From an uncultured Alphaproteobacteria bacterium (GTDB lineage Bacteria; Pseudomonadota; Alphaproteobacteria; Rickettsiales; UBA1997), in the NCBI GenBank assembly GCA_903937405.1, contig CAIZZE010000049.1, forward strand, positions 1 through 53,169: 53,169 nucleotides of DNA, read 5' to 3'. The position numbers and the translations under genes were made by a program. Shown here in pieces: positions 38,167-47,123 of the stretch. The notes beneath the pieces are model-generated. The model saw only the letters and a list, made by a program, of their open reading frames with translations, made no database searches and was not told the origin of the DNA. How positions within the stretch are numbered: the first letter of the stretch is position 1; each line of letters begins with the position of its first letter.

Positions 38167-38258
38167 TTTTTAAACTTAAATCTGAGTAACTAAATAATTT
38201 TTGACGTAGGATTACGTTTTGCAAAATAGATAAATTGAAAAACTTTTCTAAGTTTTAA

Positions 38259-38288
38259 TTGACCTAAATTCAAGCTGTTTGTTATGCT
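38259..38288 (+). promoter_or_regulatory. Probable ileS promoter
   Basis: TTGACC (38259-38264), 18 bases, TATGCT (38283-38288), about 37 bases before the ileS ATG. Good fit to a housekeeping sigma factor; no operator or T-box-like leader is seen. Confidence 0.45.
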
Positions 38289-38324
38289 GCTAAAGTAAAT
38301 TCATTTCATAAATTATTCCAAATA

Positions 38325-40892
38325 ATGACAAAAAAATCACACTATCCGCAAGCAAATCAGAATCTTGATTTTGCTAAGATGGAAGAAGAAATCTTGCGCT
38401 TTTGGCAAGCCGAAAAAATTTTTGAAAAATCAGTTGAGATCAGGAATTTTGATGGCCTAGAAGAAGATAATGTATCGCCAGTAATTGAAGCTTGCGCGCT
38501 GAAAAGCCACGTTGAATGCCGTCACGAAAAAGAAGAAAAACCAGAATTTGTTTTTTATGATGGACCACCCTTTGCCAATGGACTTCCGCATTACGGTCAT
38601 TTGCTGACTGGCTTCATCAAAGATTTAGTTGCGCGTTATCAAACCATGAAAGGCAAAAAAGTTGAACGCAAATTTGGCTGGGACACGCACGGATTGCCAG
38701 TTGAAATGGAAACCGAAAAAGAATTAACCGCGCGCGAGGGTTATCAAATTTCCGGCCAAATCGCGATTCAGGAATATGGAATTGAGAAATTTAACGATGC
38801 CTGTCGCAAGTCGGTGATGAAATATGCCGATGATTGGGAAAATTATGTCACCCGCCAAGGACGATTTGTTGATTTTAAAAACAGCTACAAAACCATGGAT
38901 ATAAATTACATGGAATCAGTGATTTGGGCTTTTAAGCAGTTGTTTGATAAGGGTTTGTTATATGAAGATTTTAGAGTAGTTCCTTATTCTTGGGCTTGTC
39001 AAACTCCTTTATCGAATTTTGAAACTAGAATTGATAATTCTTACAGACAGAAGGCGAGTAAGGCTGTGACGGTGAAGTTTGAGCTGGAAGAAGAAAGCGT
39101 AAAAAAGATACTCGATGTCATGCTGAGCTTGTCGAAGCATGATTCGACGGACGGGCTTGAATCACCCTTCGACAAGCTCAGGGTGACACCTAAAATTTCT
39201 TTAGTTGCCTGGACTACAACTCCTTGGACCTTACCTTCAAATCTTGCTCTAGCCGTTGGTAAGAAATTCGAATATGTTTGCTACATTTTACCAGAAGATA
39301 AATTTGGAAACGTAGAAATTTTGATTGGAGGTAAGGGAACTCAAATTTCAACGATCGATGGACTTGGTTATGTGGTAAAATTTTCAGGCTCGAGTCTTGT
39401 TGGTCTAAAATATAAACCACTTTTTCCTTACTTAGTCGAAAAAACTAAAAACTCATTTGTTGTTCTCCACGGCGATTTTGTAACAACCGAAGAAGGAACT
39501 GGCATCGTTCACTTAGCGCCCGGCTTTGGTGAAGACGACCAACTTCTTTGCAAAGCCAACGAAATTCCAACTCTTTGTCCAGTTGACGAAGGTGGAAAAT
39601 TTACATCAGAAATGTTTGACTTGCCTGAGCTTTCAATCAAAGGCAAACAAGTTTTTGAAACCAATGACGACATCATAAAATATCTAAAAGAAACAGGCGC
39701 TTGGATTAAAACCGAACAATATTTGCACAATTACCCTCACTGCTGGCGCACCGACACGCCGTTGATTTATCGCGCCGTTTCTTCTTGGTATGTAAAAGTT
39801 ACAGATTTTAAAGACCGCATGGTTGAGCTAAACCAAGGTGTCAATTGGATTCCAAACCACATTAAAGACGGACAATTCGGAAAATGGCTGGAAGGCGCGC
39901 GCGATTGGTCAATTACGCGCAACCGCTTCTGGGGATGTCCGGTGCCGGTTTGGAAAAGTGAATCGGGGAAAATAAAAGTTTTTGGATCAGTTGCCGAACT
40001 TGAAAAAGTTGCGGGCAGAAAAGTTGAAAATTTGCATCGCCCTTTCATTGATGAAATTGTTTTCAAAGAAAATGGCGAAACTTATAAACGCGTTACCGAT
40101 GTGCTTGATTGCTGGTTTGAATCCGGTTCAATGCCTTACGCGCAAATGCATTATCCGTTCGAAAATAAAGAGCATTTTGAACAAAATTTCCCGGCCGATT
40201 TTATCACCGAATATGTCGCGCAAACTCGCGGTTGGTTTTATACTTTGTTTGTGTTATCAACCGCGCTTTTTGACAAAGCGCCGTTTAAAAACGTTATTTG
40301 CCATGGAACTATTTTGGATGAAAAATCGCAAAAACTTTCGAAACGCCTGAAAAATTACGCCGATCCGTTGGAAATTTTTTCAAGCTTAGGATCAGACGCG
40401 ATGCGTTTTTATATGATTTCGCAGCCCGTAATGCGTGGTCAAGAACTTCGCATTGATAAGGATGGAAAAGCAATTCGCGATACTTTGCGTCTTTCGATTA
40501 AACCTTTGATCAACGCTTTTAACTTTTTCTGCCTTTACGCCAATGTTGATGGAGTTGTGGCGCAAAGAATTGAGTTTAAAAAAGACCTAAAAAATATTTT
40601 GGATCGTTATATTTTAGCTAAGTTAAAAGCGACGGTTACTAAAATTGACGAAGCGATGCAAAACTATGATACTGTTGTTGCCTGCGAAGAATTTAATCAG
40701 TTTTTTGAAAGCCTAAATAATTGGTATATCAGAAGAAATCGTCAACGTTTTTGGAAAGGTGAAATGGATCAAGATAAACAAGATGCTTACGATTCGCTTT
40801 ACACAGTTTTAGTTACAATGTGCGAAGCGGCAGCGCCGTTATTGCCTTTTACGACTGAATATGTTTGGAAAGGCTTGGTTGGAGAAAAATAA
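38325..40892 (+). CDS. ileS: Isoleucyl-tRNA synthetase, eukaryotic-type, C-terminally shortened and with in-frame insertions
   Basis: 855 residues; this eukaryote-like class usually has about 1,030-1,100. The class I signature is PHYGHLLTG (residues 88-96), KLSKR lies near residue 670, the editing domain includes WTTTPWTLPSNLALAVG and GTGIVHLAPGFGEDD, and the anticodon-binding helices are NWYIRRNRQRFWKGEMDQDK and LLPFTTEYVWKGL. It stops right there, so the C-terminal junction domain (roughly 200 residues) is missing. Residues 265-288 (VMLSLSKHD, then DKLRVT) are the translation of a palindromic repeat, placed between FELEEESVKKI and ISLVAWTTTPW. Residues about 39-72 are a second unusual insertion before EFVFYDGPPFANG. 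The catalytic core looks intact; whether the short form charges tRNA alone is unclear. Confidence 0.9.
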   Translation: MTKKSHYPQANQNLDFAKMEEEILRFWQAEKIFEKSVEIRNFDGLEEDNVSPVIEACALKSHVECRHEKEEKPEFVFYDGPPFANGLPHYGHLLTGFIKDLVARYQTMKGKKVERKFGWDTHGLPVEMETEKELTAREGYQISGQIAIQEYGIEKFNDACRKSVMKYADDWENYVTRQGRFVDFKNSYKTMDINYMESVIWAFKQLFDKGLLYEDFRVVPYSWACQTPLSNFETRIDNSYRQKASKAVTVKFELEEESVKKILDVMLSLSKHDSTDGLESPFDKLRVTPKISLVAWTTTPWTLPSNLALAVGKKFEYVCYILPEDKFGNVEILIGGKGTQISTIDGLGYVVKFSGSSLVGLKYKPLFPYLVEKTKNSFVVLHGDFVTTEEGTGIVHLAPGFGEDDQLLCKANEIPTLCPVDEGGKFTSEMFDLPELSIKGKQVFETNDDIIKYLKETGAWIKTEQYLHNYPHCWRTDTPLIYRAVSSWYVKVTDFKDRMVELNQGVNWIPNHIKDGQFGKWLEGARDWSITRNRFWGCPVPVWKSESGKIKVFGSVAELEKVAGRKVENLHRPFIDEIVFKENGETYKRVTDVLDCWFESGSMPYAQMHYPFENKEHFEQNFPADFITEYVAQTRGWFYTLFVLSTALFDKAPFKNVICHGTILDEKSQKLSKRLKNYADPLEIFSSLGSDAMRFYMISQPVMRGQELRIDKDGKAIRDTLRLSIKPLINAFNFFCLYANVDGVVAQRIEFKKDLKNILDRYILAKLKATVTKIDEAMQNYDTVVACEEFNQFFESLNNWYIRRNRQRFWKGEMDQDKQDAYDSLYTVLVTMCEAAAPLLPFTTEYVWKGLVGEK
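39117..39187. repeat. Palindromic repeat, type C/C-prime, inside the ileS coding frame
   Basis: Left unit 39117-39144 and right unit 39160-39187 are inverted copies that differ at four positions. In the left unit the stem is ATGCT/AGCAT, in the right ACCCT/AGGGT, so each unit keeps its own base pairing. GTCA ends outward. Read through in frame, adding 24 residues to IleRS in or just before the editing domain. Confidence 0.93.
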
Positions 40893-40899
40893 AAAGCTC

Positions 40900-41388
40900 T
40901 TATTGAATTCCAGTTTCAATAATTTGCAACGCTGCGGTTATCGCCGCTTTTCTAATTTCATCGCGATTGCCCGAGAAGTTAAATTTTCTGACCTGATTCT
41001 TTTTGGCAAAACAAAATCCGATATAAACCAAACCAACCGGCTTATTTTCTGAACCGCCATCTGGTCCGGCAATTCCCGTAATTGAAATTACGACATTTGA
41101 TTCAGAATTTCTGCAAGCGCCTTTAGCCATTTCAGCGGCGGTTTCTGAGCTGACAGCGCCGAAATTTTCGATGGTTTCTTTTTTGACTCCGAGCAATTCT
41201 ATTTTTGCTTCATTGGAATATGTAACGTAACCGCGTTCGATTACTTTGCTAGAACCTGAAATATCGGTGAATAAAGCTGATAAAAGACCGCCGGTGCAAG
41301 ATTCAGCACAAACAAGCGTGAGGTTTTTTTGTTGCATTTGGGTGATTATTTTAGCGGCGTGGTTGGTGAGGATTGATGGAAGGAACAT
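40900..41388 (-). CDS. CinA C-terminal domain protein (PncC-type nicotinamide-nucleotide amidase)
   Basis: 162 residues from the ATG at 41386-41388 (MFLPSILTNHAAKIITQMQQ). An upstream in-frame ATG at 41475 would overlap recR by 47 bases and add unrelated sequence. Family motifs: LVCAESCTGGLLSALFTDIS with the catalytic Ser/Cys region, GYVTYSNEAKIELLGV, AVSSETAAEMAKGA, SITGIAGPDGGSENKPVGLV. Deamidates NMN in NAD recycling. Follows recR by 40 bases; convergent with ileS, 7 bases apart. Confidence 0.93.
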   Translation of the reverse strand: MFLPSILTNHAAKIITQMQQKNLTLVCAESCTGGLLSALFTDISGSSKVIERGYVTYSNEAKIELLGVKKETIENFGAVSSETAAEMAKGACRNSESNVVISITGIAGPDGGSENKPVGLVYIGFCFAKKNQVRKFNFSGNRDEIRKAAITAALQIIETGIQ

Positions 41389-41428
41389 ATTTTTATATGA
41401 TTTATTTTTGCTAGGATGACCTGAAATT

Positions 41429-42022
41429 TTAAAACTCACTTCTAGTCTTAAAGGCAATTGAAATCGTTCCTTCATCTAAATAATCTAACTCACTTCCAAC
41501 TGGAATTCCGTGAGCCAAGCGCGTAGTTTTTACAGAAAATTCTTTCAAATTTTCCGCCAAAAAATGCGCCGTTGTTTGACCATCAATCGTTGCGCTTGTT
41601 GCGATAATTACTTCTTTTGTATTTCCTTCTTTCAAACGTAAATACAAATTTTCCAAATTCAAATCTTCAATAGTTTTTCCCGAAATCGCCGAAAGATTTC
41701 CGCCCAAAACATGATATTTTCCATGATAATTTTCGGCGCGTTCGATCGCCCATAAATCTGCAACTTCTTCGATCACGCAAATTACACTATTGTCGCGCCC
41801 AGTATTGTCGCATATGGCGCAGATTTTTCCTTCATCTAAATTTCCGCAAATTTCACAATTATGAATTTTATCATGCAGCGCTTGCAGATTTTCAATTAAA
41901 GGCAGCAAAGTTTTTTCTTTGTTGCTAGCTAAATGAAGCACAATTCTTTTAGCGATGCGCGGGCCCATTCCTGGCAGTTTGGCGATGATCTTGCTTAAAT
42001 TTTCGGTGAGATTTTTTTGCAT
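41429..42022 (-). CDS. recR: Recombination mediator RecR
   Basis: 197 residues. Helix-hairpin-helix LPGMGPRIAKRIVLHL, Cys4 zinc finger (CEICGN and CAICDNTGRD), Toprim segment (VICVIEEVADLWAIE, YHVLGGNLSAISG), and the family end LAHGIPVGSELDYLDEGTI. Works with RecFO to load RecA on gapped DNA. dnaX, the usual neighbour, is absent here. Followed by the cinA-like gene. Confidence 0.96.
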   Translation of the reverse strand: MQKNLTENLSKIIAKLPGMGPRIAKRIVLHLASNKEKTLLPLIENLQALHDKIHNCEICGNLDEGKICAICDNTGRDNSVICVIEEVADLWAIERAENYHGKYHVLGGNLSAISGKTIEDLNLENLYLRLKEGNTKEVIIATSATIDGQTTAHFLAENLKEFSVKTTRLAHGIPVGSELDYLDEGTISIAFKTRSEF

Positions 42023-42045
42023 TATTTTTAGTGAATTTGCGAGAA

Positions 42046-42080
42046 ATAAAAAAGGCCGGCTCTTTTTAAGGAGCCGACCT
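42046..42080 (-). terminator. Intrinsic terminator of the outer-membrane protein gene
   Basis: Minus strand: stem GGTCGGCTC/GAGCCGGCC (42071-42079 with 42054-42062, one G-T type mismatch), 8-base loop, followed by TTTTTTATTT. It lies 25 bases after the beta-barrel gene and before recR. Confidence 0.9.
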
Positions 42081-42103
42081 TAATTCTCAAACAATTCTAT
42101 TAA

Positions 42104-42679
42104 TTAGAAATTGTAAGCAAGTCCAACCATATAAGTTTCAAGTCTAGTGTCTGAAAATGAGCCGCCTGGAGCGTTTAGATCAGCTTGTTGGTAAGTATAT
42201 TCGAGATTTAAAGTCCATTCTTTACATAATTGAGCATTAAGACCCAAACCATATATTGGAGCATATTCGAAATCACTATTTTTGCCTGAAGCATTAGTGA
42301 TTTTGTAATCAATTGCAGAATAACCAGCCATTAAATAGGCAGCTAAATATTCTTTAATATCATAACCAAAATCTACTCTTGCGTTATAACGATGATTGAT
42401 TTTTACGTCATTTCCACCAGCGCCAGTGTCGGTTCCGATATAATTATAAGAAACACCTGGAGCAACGTAGAAATTGTCACCCAAAGGAGCGCTATATTTG
42501 TAGTTTACTGCAAAGCTTAATGTGTCGTCTTGATAATGTATTGCATTAGAAGCAGAGCTTTTATGATCAGCAGCTGATCTCATAAGTCCGATACCAACTG
42601 AATTTCCTTCTGTTCTAGCAATTGCGTTTGAAGTGGTTAGAGATGCCGCCACAGAAACAATAAGTAATAATTTTTTCAT
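42104..42679 (-). CDS. Outer-membrane beta-barrel protein (opacity/Omp25-like)
   Basis: 191 residues. Signal peptide MKKLLLIVSVAASLTTSNAIA, then alternating hydrophobic/polar strands with aromatic ends (LSFAVNYKYSAPLGDNFYVA, PGVSYNYIGT, NARVDFGYDIKEYLAAYLMA, WTLNLEYTYQQAD) and a C-terminal Phe (TYMVGLAYNF), the Bam recognition end. Length suggests an eight-stranded barrel. Surface proteins of this type are abundant antigens in Rickettsiales; its exact role is unknown. It stands alone with a strong terminator after it. Confidence 0.88.
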   Translation of the reverse strand: MKKLLLIVSVAASLTTSNAIARTEGNSVGIGLMRSAADHKSSASNAIHYQDDTLSFAVNYKYSAPLGDNFYVAPGVSYNYIGTDTGAGGNDVKINHRYNARVDFGYDIKEYLAAYLMAGYSAIDYKITNASGKNSDFEYAPIYGLGLNAQLCKEWTLNLEYTYQQADLNAPGGSFSDTRLETYMVGLAYNF

Positions 42680-42878
42680 AAAATTTTTATTAGTTGTTAG
42701 GAGGAATGGTAAGACTCTTTTAAGAAGAGAAGGACAGCTAATATGGTGGGATAAAATTTGTAACAGAAAATTTGAAAGCGATAAAGAGGTGGTTTTTTTT
42801 GAGAAACATTAAGGGTGTGATAGATCGAGCTAGCATTTCGACGACGCTTCGCTTTGCTCGATTAACTGAAAGCTTTTC

Positions 42879-44138
42879 TTATTTTCTCAATCCACAATCA
42901 GCTTCAACGATATATTTATAAGTTGTGAGTTGCTCTAGCCCAACTGGGCCGCGGGCGTGCAATTTTCCTGTGGCAATTCCAACTTCAGCGCCAAGTCCGA
43001 ATTCGCCGCCATCAGCAAATTGAGTTGAAGCATTATGCATAACGATTGCAGAATTTACTTTTTTTAAAAAACGCTCCGCCGCTTTTGAATCTTCAGTTAC
43101 AATACTTTCAGTATGTGATGAACCATAAATTCCGATATGTTTTATAGCATCATCAATATCACGAACGATTTTAATCGAGATTATTTTATCCAGATATTCA
43201 GTGTAAAAATCTTTTTCTTCCGCAAGTTTGATTCTGCTGTCAATCTCAACAGCTTGTTCATCGCCACGCATTTCGCAGCCAACTTCTACTAAATCATCGG
43301 CAATTAAAGGCAGAATTTTTTTAGCGATTTTTTTGTCAATTAAAAGCGATTCAGTTGCACCACAGATTCCCAACCTTCTCATTTTAGCGTTGAGCAAAAT
43401 TTTTCTAGCCTTGTCGAAATCAGCTTTTTCATTGATGTAAGTGTGACAATTGCCGTCGAGATGACGGAAAACCGGAATCTTGGTATTTTCCATCACCGCT
43501 TTAATCAGAGATTTACCGCCGCGTGGAATTACAACATCAATATGATTTTCCATGCGCAGTAATTCAGAAACATATTCGCGCTCGATATTTGGCACCAATA
43601 TTACAGCATCTTTATCAATCTCGAATTTTTCTAAAGCTTCGCGATAAATATCAGCAAGAATTTTTGAAGAGTTAATTGAATCAGAACCGCAGCGCAAAAT
43701 CATGGCATTTCCTGATTTTAAAGCCAAAGCTGCAATGTCAGAAGTTACGTTTGGACGTGATTCATAAATTGCCAATAAAACCCCGATTGGCGTACTTACG
43801 CGGCGAATGCGCAAACCATTTTCGCGTGATGCATCATAAAGAATTCTGCCAACAGGATCCGAAAGTTTGATAATATCTTTAACTGAATTTGCCAAACCCA
43901 TAATTCTTTTTTCATCTAAAACCAAACGATCAATTTTTGCAGCATCGAGCTTATGTTCTTTAGCAATTTTAACGTCTTTTTGATTGGCTTTGATAATTTT
44001 CTGCGTGTTTTTTTTCAACAGCTTTACCACTTCCAGCAACACTTGATCTTTAGTTGCAGAATCAAGCGTGGCAATCTCTGAACTCGCTTTTTTAGCGTCG
44101 TTACAGATTTTTAAAACTTTTGCTTTTACTTCGTTCAT
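42879..44138 (-). CDS. proA: Gamma-glutamyl phosphate reductase
   Basis: 419 residues, full length. Second step of proline synthesis. Aldehyde-dehydrogenase fold with the catalytic Cys in AKMRRLGICGATESLLID, plus IGVLLAIYESRPNVTSDIAA, VIPRGGKSLIKAV, VFRHLDGNCHTY, and FADGGEFGLGAEVGIATGKL. proB and proC are not in the window. Its ATG overlaps the upstream antiporter stop by 4 bases, so it is the last gene of an operon with carA and two antiporter-like genes. Confidence 0.96.
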   Translation of the reverse strand: MNEVKAKVLKICNDAKKASSEIATLDSATKDQVLLEVVKLLKKNTQKIIKANQKDVKIAKEHKLDAAKIDRLVLDEKRIMGLANSVKDIIKLSDPVGRILYDASRENGLRIRRVSTPIGVLLAIYESRPNVTSDIAALALKSGNAMILRCGSDSINSSKILADIYREALEKFEIDKDAVILVPNIEREYVSELLRMENHIDVVIPRGGKSLIKAVMENTKIPVFRHLDGNCHTYINEKADFDKARKILLNAKMRRLGICGATESLLIDKKIAKKILPLIADDLVEVGCEMRGDEQAVEIDSRIKLAEEKDFYTEYLDKIISIKIVRDIDDAIKHIGIYGSSHTESIVTEDSKAAERFLKKVNSAIVMHNASTQFADGGEFGLGAEVGIATGKLHARGPVGLEQLTTYKYIVEADCGLRK

Positions 44139-45616
44139 ATGAGATTGGTTAAAAGTGGAAATAGAATTAACCCGAGAAATATTGTTGCCGCTACAATTAA
44201 TGCAGTTAAAATAAGGCTGGAATCAAAATCAATAGCTTTAGCAATTTCTCCGGCACTTTTTATTTCTTCGGCTGAAATTTCAGGATCACTTTCCGGATCG
44301 TGCAAGAAAAGCGGGTAAATCACTTTCCAAGCAAAGAGTAAAAGGCTTATGAAATTAATGCCAAAGATAATTCCGGGAACGATTAATTCTTTTTGGAAAA
44401 GGATTTTAATGAGATAAAATTTTTCTACAGCGCCAATTCCCGGAGCCAATCCAATCAAGTTGAAAATGGCAAAAATAAATAAAACTGAAGTGATTTTTAA
44501 ATTATAAAAAAGCCCGCCCAGCCATTTATGTTCTGATTTGGAGAGATATAAAATAAAGTTGGAAGTGGTTAAAAAAATCAGGGTAATTGATAATAAAAAT
44601 GAGAATAAAGCCAAACAAACCGCCGATTTATCGTAAATCGCAAAAATAAAAATTGAGAATAAAGCGAAGAGAAATTGCTGAAAGAAAAGATAGAAAAATG
44701 ACGACTTTAAACCTTTGCTAAAGAGCAAAAATATTGAAGTGGCGAGAATATTAACGAGAAAAATCCATTCAATAATTTGCAAAAAATTTTCACCCATTAA
44801 AGCGAATGATTTAAAGCCAAAAGTGAATGCCAGAATTTTAGTGAAAATGTAAAGTGTGCTAAGGCCGTAAGCTAGAAAGAAAAGGATGTAAATGATTATT
44901 GGATCAAGATTGATAAGGTTGCGGTAAAGCAAATAAGACGGAATAAAAATCGCCATAAAAAGGCCGCCTAAATATAAAGTTAAAATTATCGAATATTGAA
45001 TGTCGCTTAAACTATCCGAAATTATTCCTTCAGCAACGAAATCAATTTGGCCGGTGAATTTGTAGGTGGCAACGATTGCCAGAAATAGAAGTATTGATTC
45101 GAGGTAAAGCAGGAAAGTAAAAAAATGGGTGAAACTATTTTGTTTTTTATAAAGAAATTTGGTGGCAAAAAAATGGCATAAAATTATCAGACAATTATAG
45201 AAAAACAAAACGCTAAGCAGGTTTTTGCTGATGATTATGAGGTTTAGAAAAGCGATGATAATGGCAAAAAAGCTTTTGATATTAGTGGCATTTTTGGCAT
45301 CAGAAATTTGGAAAAAACGCTGGGAATAAAAAACAAAAATAATCCAAAAAAAAGTTAGTAAAAATAAGCATCCCAAAGCAAGAGCATCGACATCAAAACC
45401 CAAAGCCACACCACGCGTGGCTTCGGCAATTACTAGATAGGAATTATCGCGGTTTAAATTTCCGTAAAGGCCGATTAAATTTGCTAGAAATAATGTTGGT
45501 AAAAGTTTTGAAGAGATATCTACAAGTTTTGGCGATTCGGCGCACAGCTTTATAATCAGGCAGTTTATGAAAGGGATTATTGCAATTAATAAAAGTAAGA
45601 ATTGCGTTTGAGTCAT
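44135..45616 (-). CDS. NuoN/MrpD-like antiporter subunit lacking the key Glu and Lys
   Basis: 493 residues from the ATG at 45614-45616 (MTQTQFLLLLIAIIPF), which begins 4 bases after the upstream gene's stop; an upstream ATG would overlap it. About fourteen membrane segments, proton-antiporter fold. The TM5 glutamate conserved in these families (E141 in the paralogue next door) is Asn here (NLLSVLFFYNCLIIL), and the TM7 lysine before the conserved Pro is replaced (LFMAIFIPSYLLY). It is therefore probably a structural partner rather than an ion translocator. Loops near the C-terminus are acidic (DPESDPEISAEEI). Confidence 0.75.
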   Translation of the reverse strand: MTQTQFLLLLIAIIPFINCLIIKLCAESPKLVDISSKLLPTLFLANLIGLYGNLNRDNSYLVIAEATRGVALGFDVDALALGCLFLLTFFWIIFVFYSQRFFQISDAKNATNIKSFFAIIIAFLNLIIISKNLLSVLFFYNCLIILCHFFATKFLYKKQNSFTHFFTFLLYLESILLFLAIVATYKFTGQIDFVAEGIISDSLSDIQYSIILTLYLGGLFMAIFIPSYLLYRNLINLDPIIIYILFFLAYGLSTLYIFTKILAFTFGFKSFALMGENFLQIIEWIFLVNILATSIFLLFSKGLKSSFFYLFFQQFLFALFSIFIFAIYDKSAVCLALFSFLLSITLIFLTTSNFILYLSKSEHKWLGGLFYNLKITSVLFIFAIFNLIGLAPGIGAVEKFYLIKILFQKELIVPGIIFGINFISLLLFAWKVIYPLFLHDPESDPEISAEEIKSAGEIAKAIDFDSSLILTALIVAATIFLGLILFPLLTNLI

Positions 45617-45620
45617 AATT

Positions 45621-47123
45621 TTAAATTGTGTTCGAAAGTAAATAGGACGCAAACCTTAGAGAAAGATTGTTGGTGATTCCGGCGCTAAAGGCGGCAACAT
45701 AAATTGTTATGATTAAAAACCAAAATGAAATCAGATAAAATTGATATTTTTTAATTCCTAAAAGTGGCATTTTTTCAATTTGATCATTATCATGCTTGGC
45801 AAAAAACGAGGAAATTAATTTTATCGCCAGACTAGCATGAACAAAGCTTGAAACCACAATTGCGACTAATAAAAATAATTCAAAACCAAAATTAAAACTG
45901 GCATAAGCAAGATACCAATTGCCAAAAAATAACATTGTCATCGGGAAAGCTGCGATGAAGAAAATCAGCAATTTGATTGGTAAAATTAAGAGAAAATGAT
46001 TTTTGCGGATGATCCAAATTTTATTGATTGAAGAAGTGGCAAAATAGCGTTTTAAGAAGGTGGCAAAAATAAAAATTAGAAGATTTACCAAAGTGAAATT
46101 AAGCAGGTAAAAAAACAGCGCTTGCAGTGATTCAATGGTTTGAAGCGCAATACAAGCAAAAATAAATCCCAAATTGTTCAGGCAAAAATAAGCAGCGATA
46201 AGTTTAAGATGTTTTTGCTGGTAAAGTTTAATTGCGCTATAAAAAATTAGCAGAATTGAAAGGAAAATTAGAATTGGTGCAAAGTTGAAATTAACAAAAA
46301 GCAGATGATTTCCAAAAAAGAAGTAGATGAATTTTAAAGTTAAAAAAATGCCGACTGTGGTTTTGATAAAAAGTGCGTCGATTGCCAGAAAATTAGCGAT
46401 TAAATTAGTGCTTTTCAGTTTTTCAAAATAAAGCCAAAAAGGGAAAAATTTTATTATAAAAGCTATGGTTAAAAGTATGAAAATAGAGGCTAGAAACCAT
46501 AAATGTGTTTGAGCAACTAAAGGTAAATTTTCGGCGATTTTATTGAAATTTATTTCACCAAAAGTTAGGTAAATTGCAAAAAAACAAAAGAGAATCAGAA
46601 GCGAAGAAGTGGCGTTTAGACAGAAATAACGAAAGGACAATTTTAAAAGTTCGCTATCGCGAGAAATTGAAACGGTAGCGAAAAAACTAAAGGCGTAAAT
46701 TTCAAAAAATAAAAATAAATTAAGCAGATTATTGGTGGTGAAAATGCCAACTAAGCTGAAGAGATGAAGCAGAAAAACGGAATAGAAAATGCGGATGCTT
46801 TTATCATCTAAAGCTCTTTCAATATCGGTGCGATAGAAAAATAAAATTACGATTTTTAAGAAAGTTAGTAAAAGTAAAAAAATCATTCCAAGCAAATCTA
46901 GCCTGAATTCCAAGGCAATTGAAAGTGGTGAAAGCTCAAAATCATTGCTGATTTTTTCGTAAATCAAAACATCTGGGAAAACTTTTAACGCCAGAAAAAA
47001 AGTCGCAATACAGGAAATAAAAGCGATCCAAAAAGAAAGGCTTTTTCTGGCAAAGATCTGGCAAAAAAGTGAAGCAACTAAAGGTAAAAAAATAATGAGG
47101 TAGATGTTGCTAACTACGCCCAT
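45621..47123 (-). CDS. MrpD/NuoM-like proton-antiporter subunit
   Basis: 500 residues, about fourteen membrane segments. The proton-path residues of the family are visible: E141 in NLLNLFLFFEIYAFSFF (TM5) and K225 in AFIIKFFPFWLYF (TM7), at nearly the same positions as in complex I NuoL/NuoM. No complex I genes are adjacent. Stand-alone NuoL/N-like or Mrp-like antiporters are known in Rickettsiales. It overlaps carA by 14 bases and is followed by a degenerate paralogue, so the two probably form a membrane pair, possibly with MnhE encoded at 12.3 kb. Confidence 0.8.
   Translation of the reverse strand: MGVVSNIYLIIFLPLVASLFCQIFARKSLSFWIAFISCIATFFLALKVFPDVLIYEKISNDFELSPLSIALEFRLDLLGMIFLLLLTFLKIVILFFYRTDIERALDDKSIRIFYSVFLLHLFSLVGIFTTNNLLNLFLFFEIYAFSFFATVSISRDSELLKLSFRYFCLNATSSLLILFCFFAIYLTFGEINFNKIAENLPLVAQTHLWFLASIFILLTIAFIIKFFPFWLYFEKLKSTNLIANFLAIDALFIKTTVGIFLTLKFIYFFFGNHLLFVNFNFAPILIFLSILLIFYSAIKLYQQKHLKLIAAYFCLNNLGFIFACIALQTIESLQALFFYLLNFTLVNLLIFIFATFLKRYFATSSINKIWIIRKNHFLLILPIKLLIFFIAAFPMTMLFFGNWYLAYASFNFGFELFLLVAIVVSSFVHASLAIKLISSFFAKHDNDQIEKMPLLGIKKYQFYLISFWFLIITIYVAAFSAGITNNLSLRFASYLLSNTI

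Noticed and set aside
38437-38540. Second palindromic element in ileS at the N-terminal insertion
   Set aside because: The stretch is unusual for the family but no inverted-repeat arms could be found, so it is only noted as an insertion.
42704-42724. Shine-Dalgarno plus ATG on the plus strand before proA
   Set aside because: The frame stops after only a few codons.
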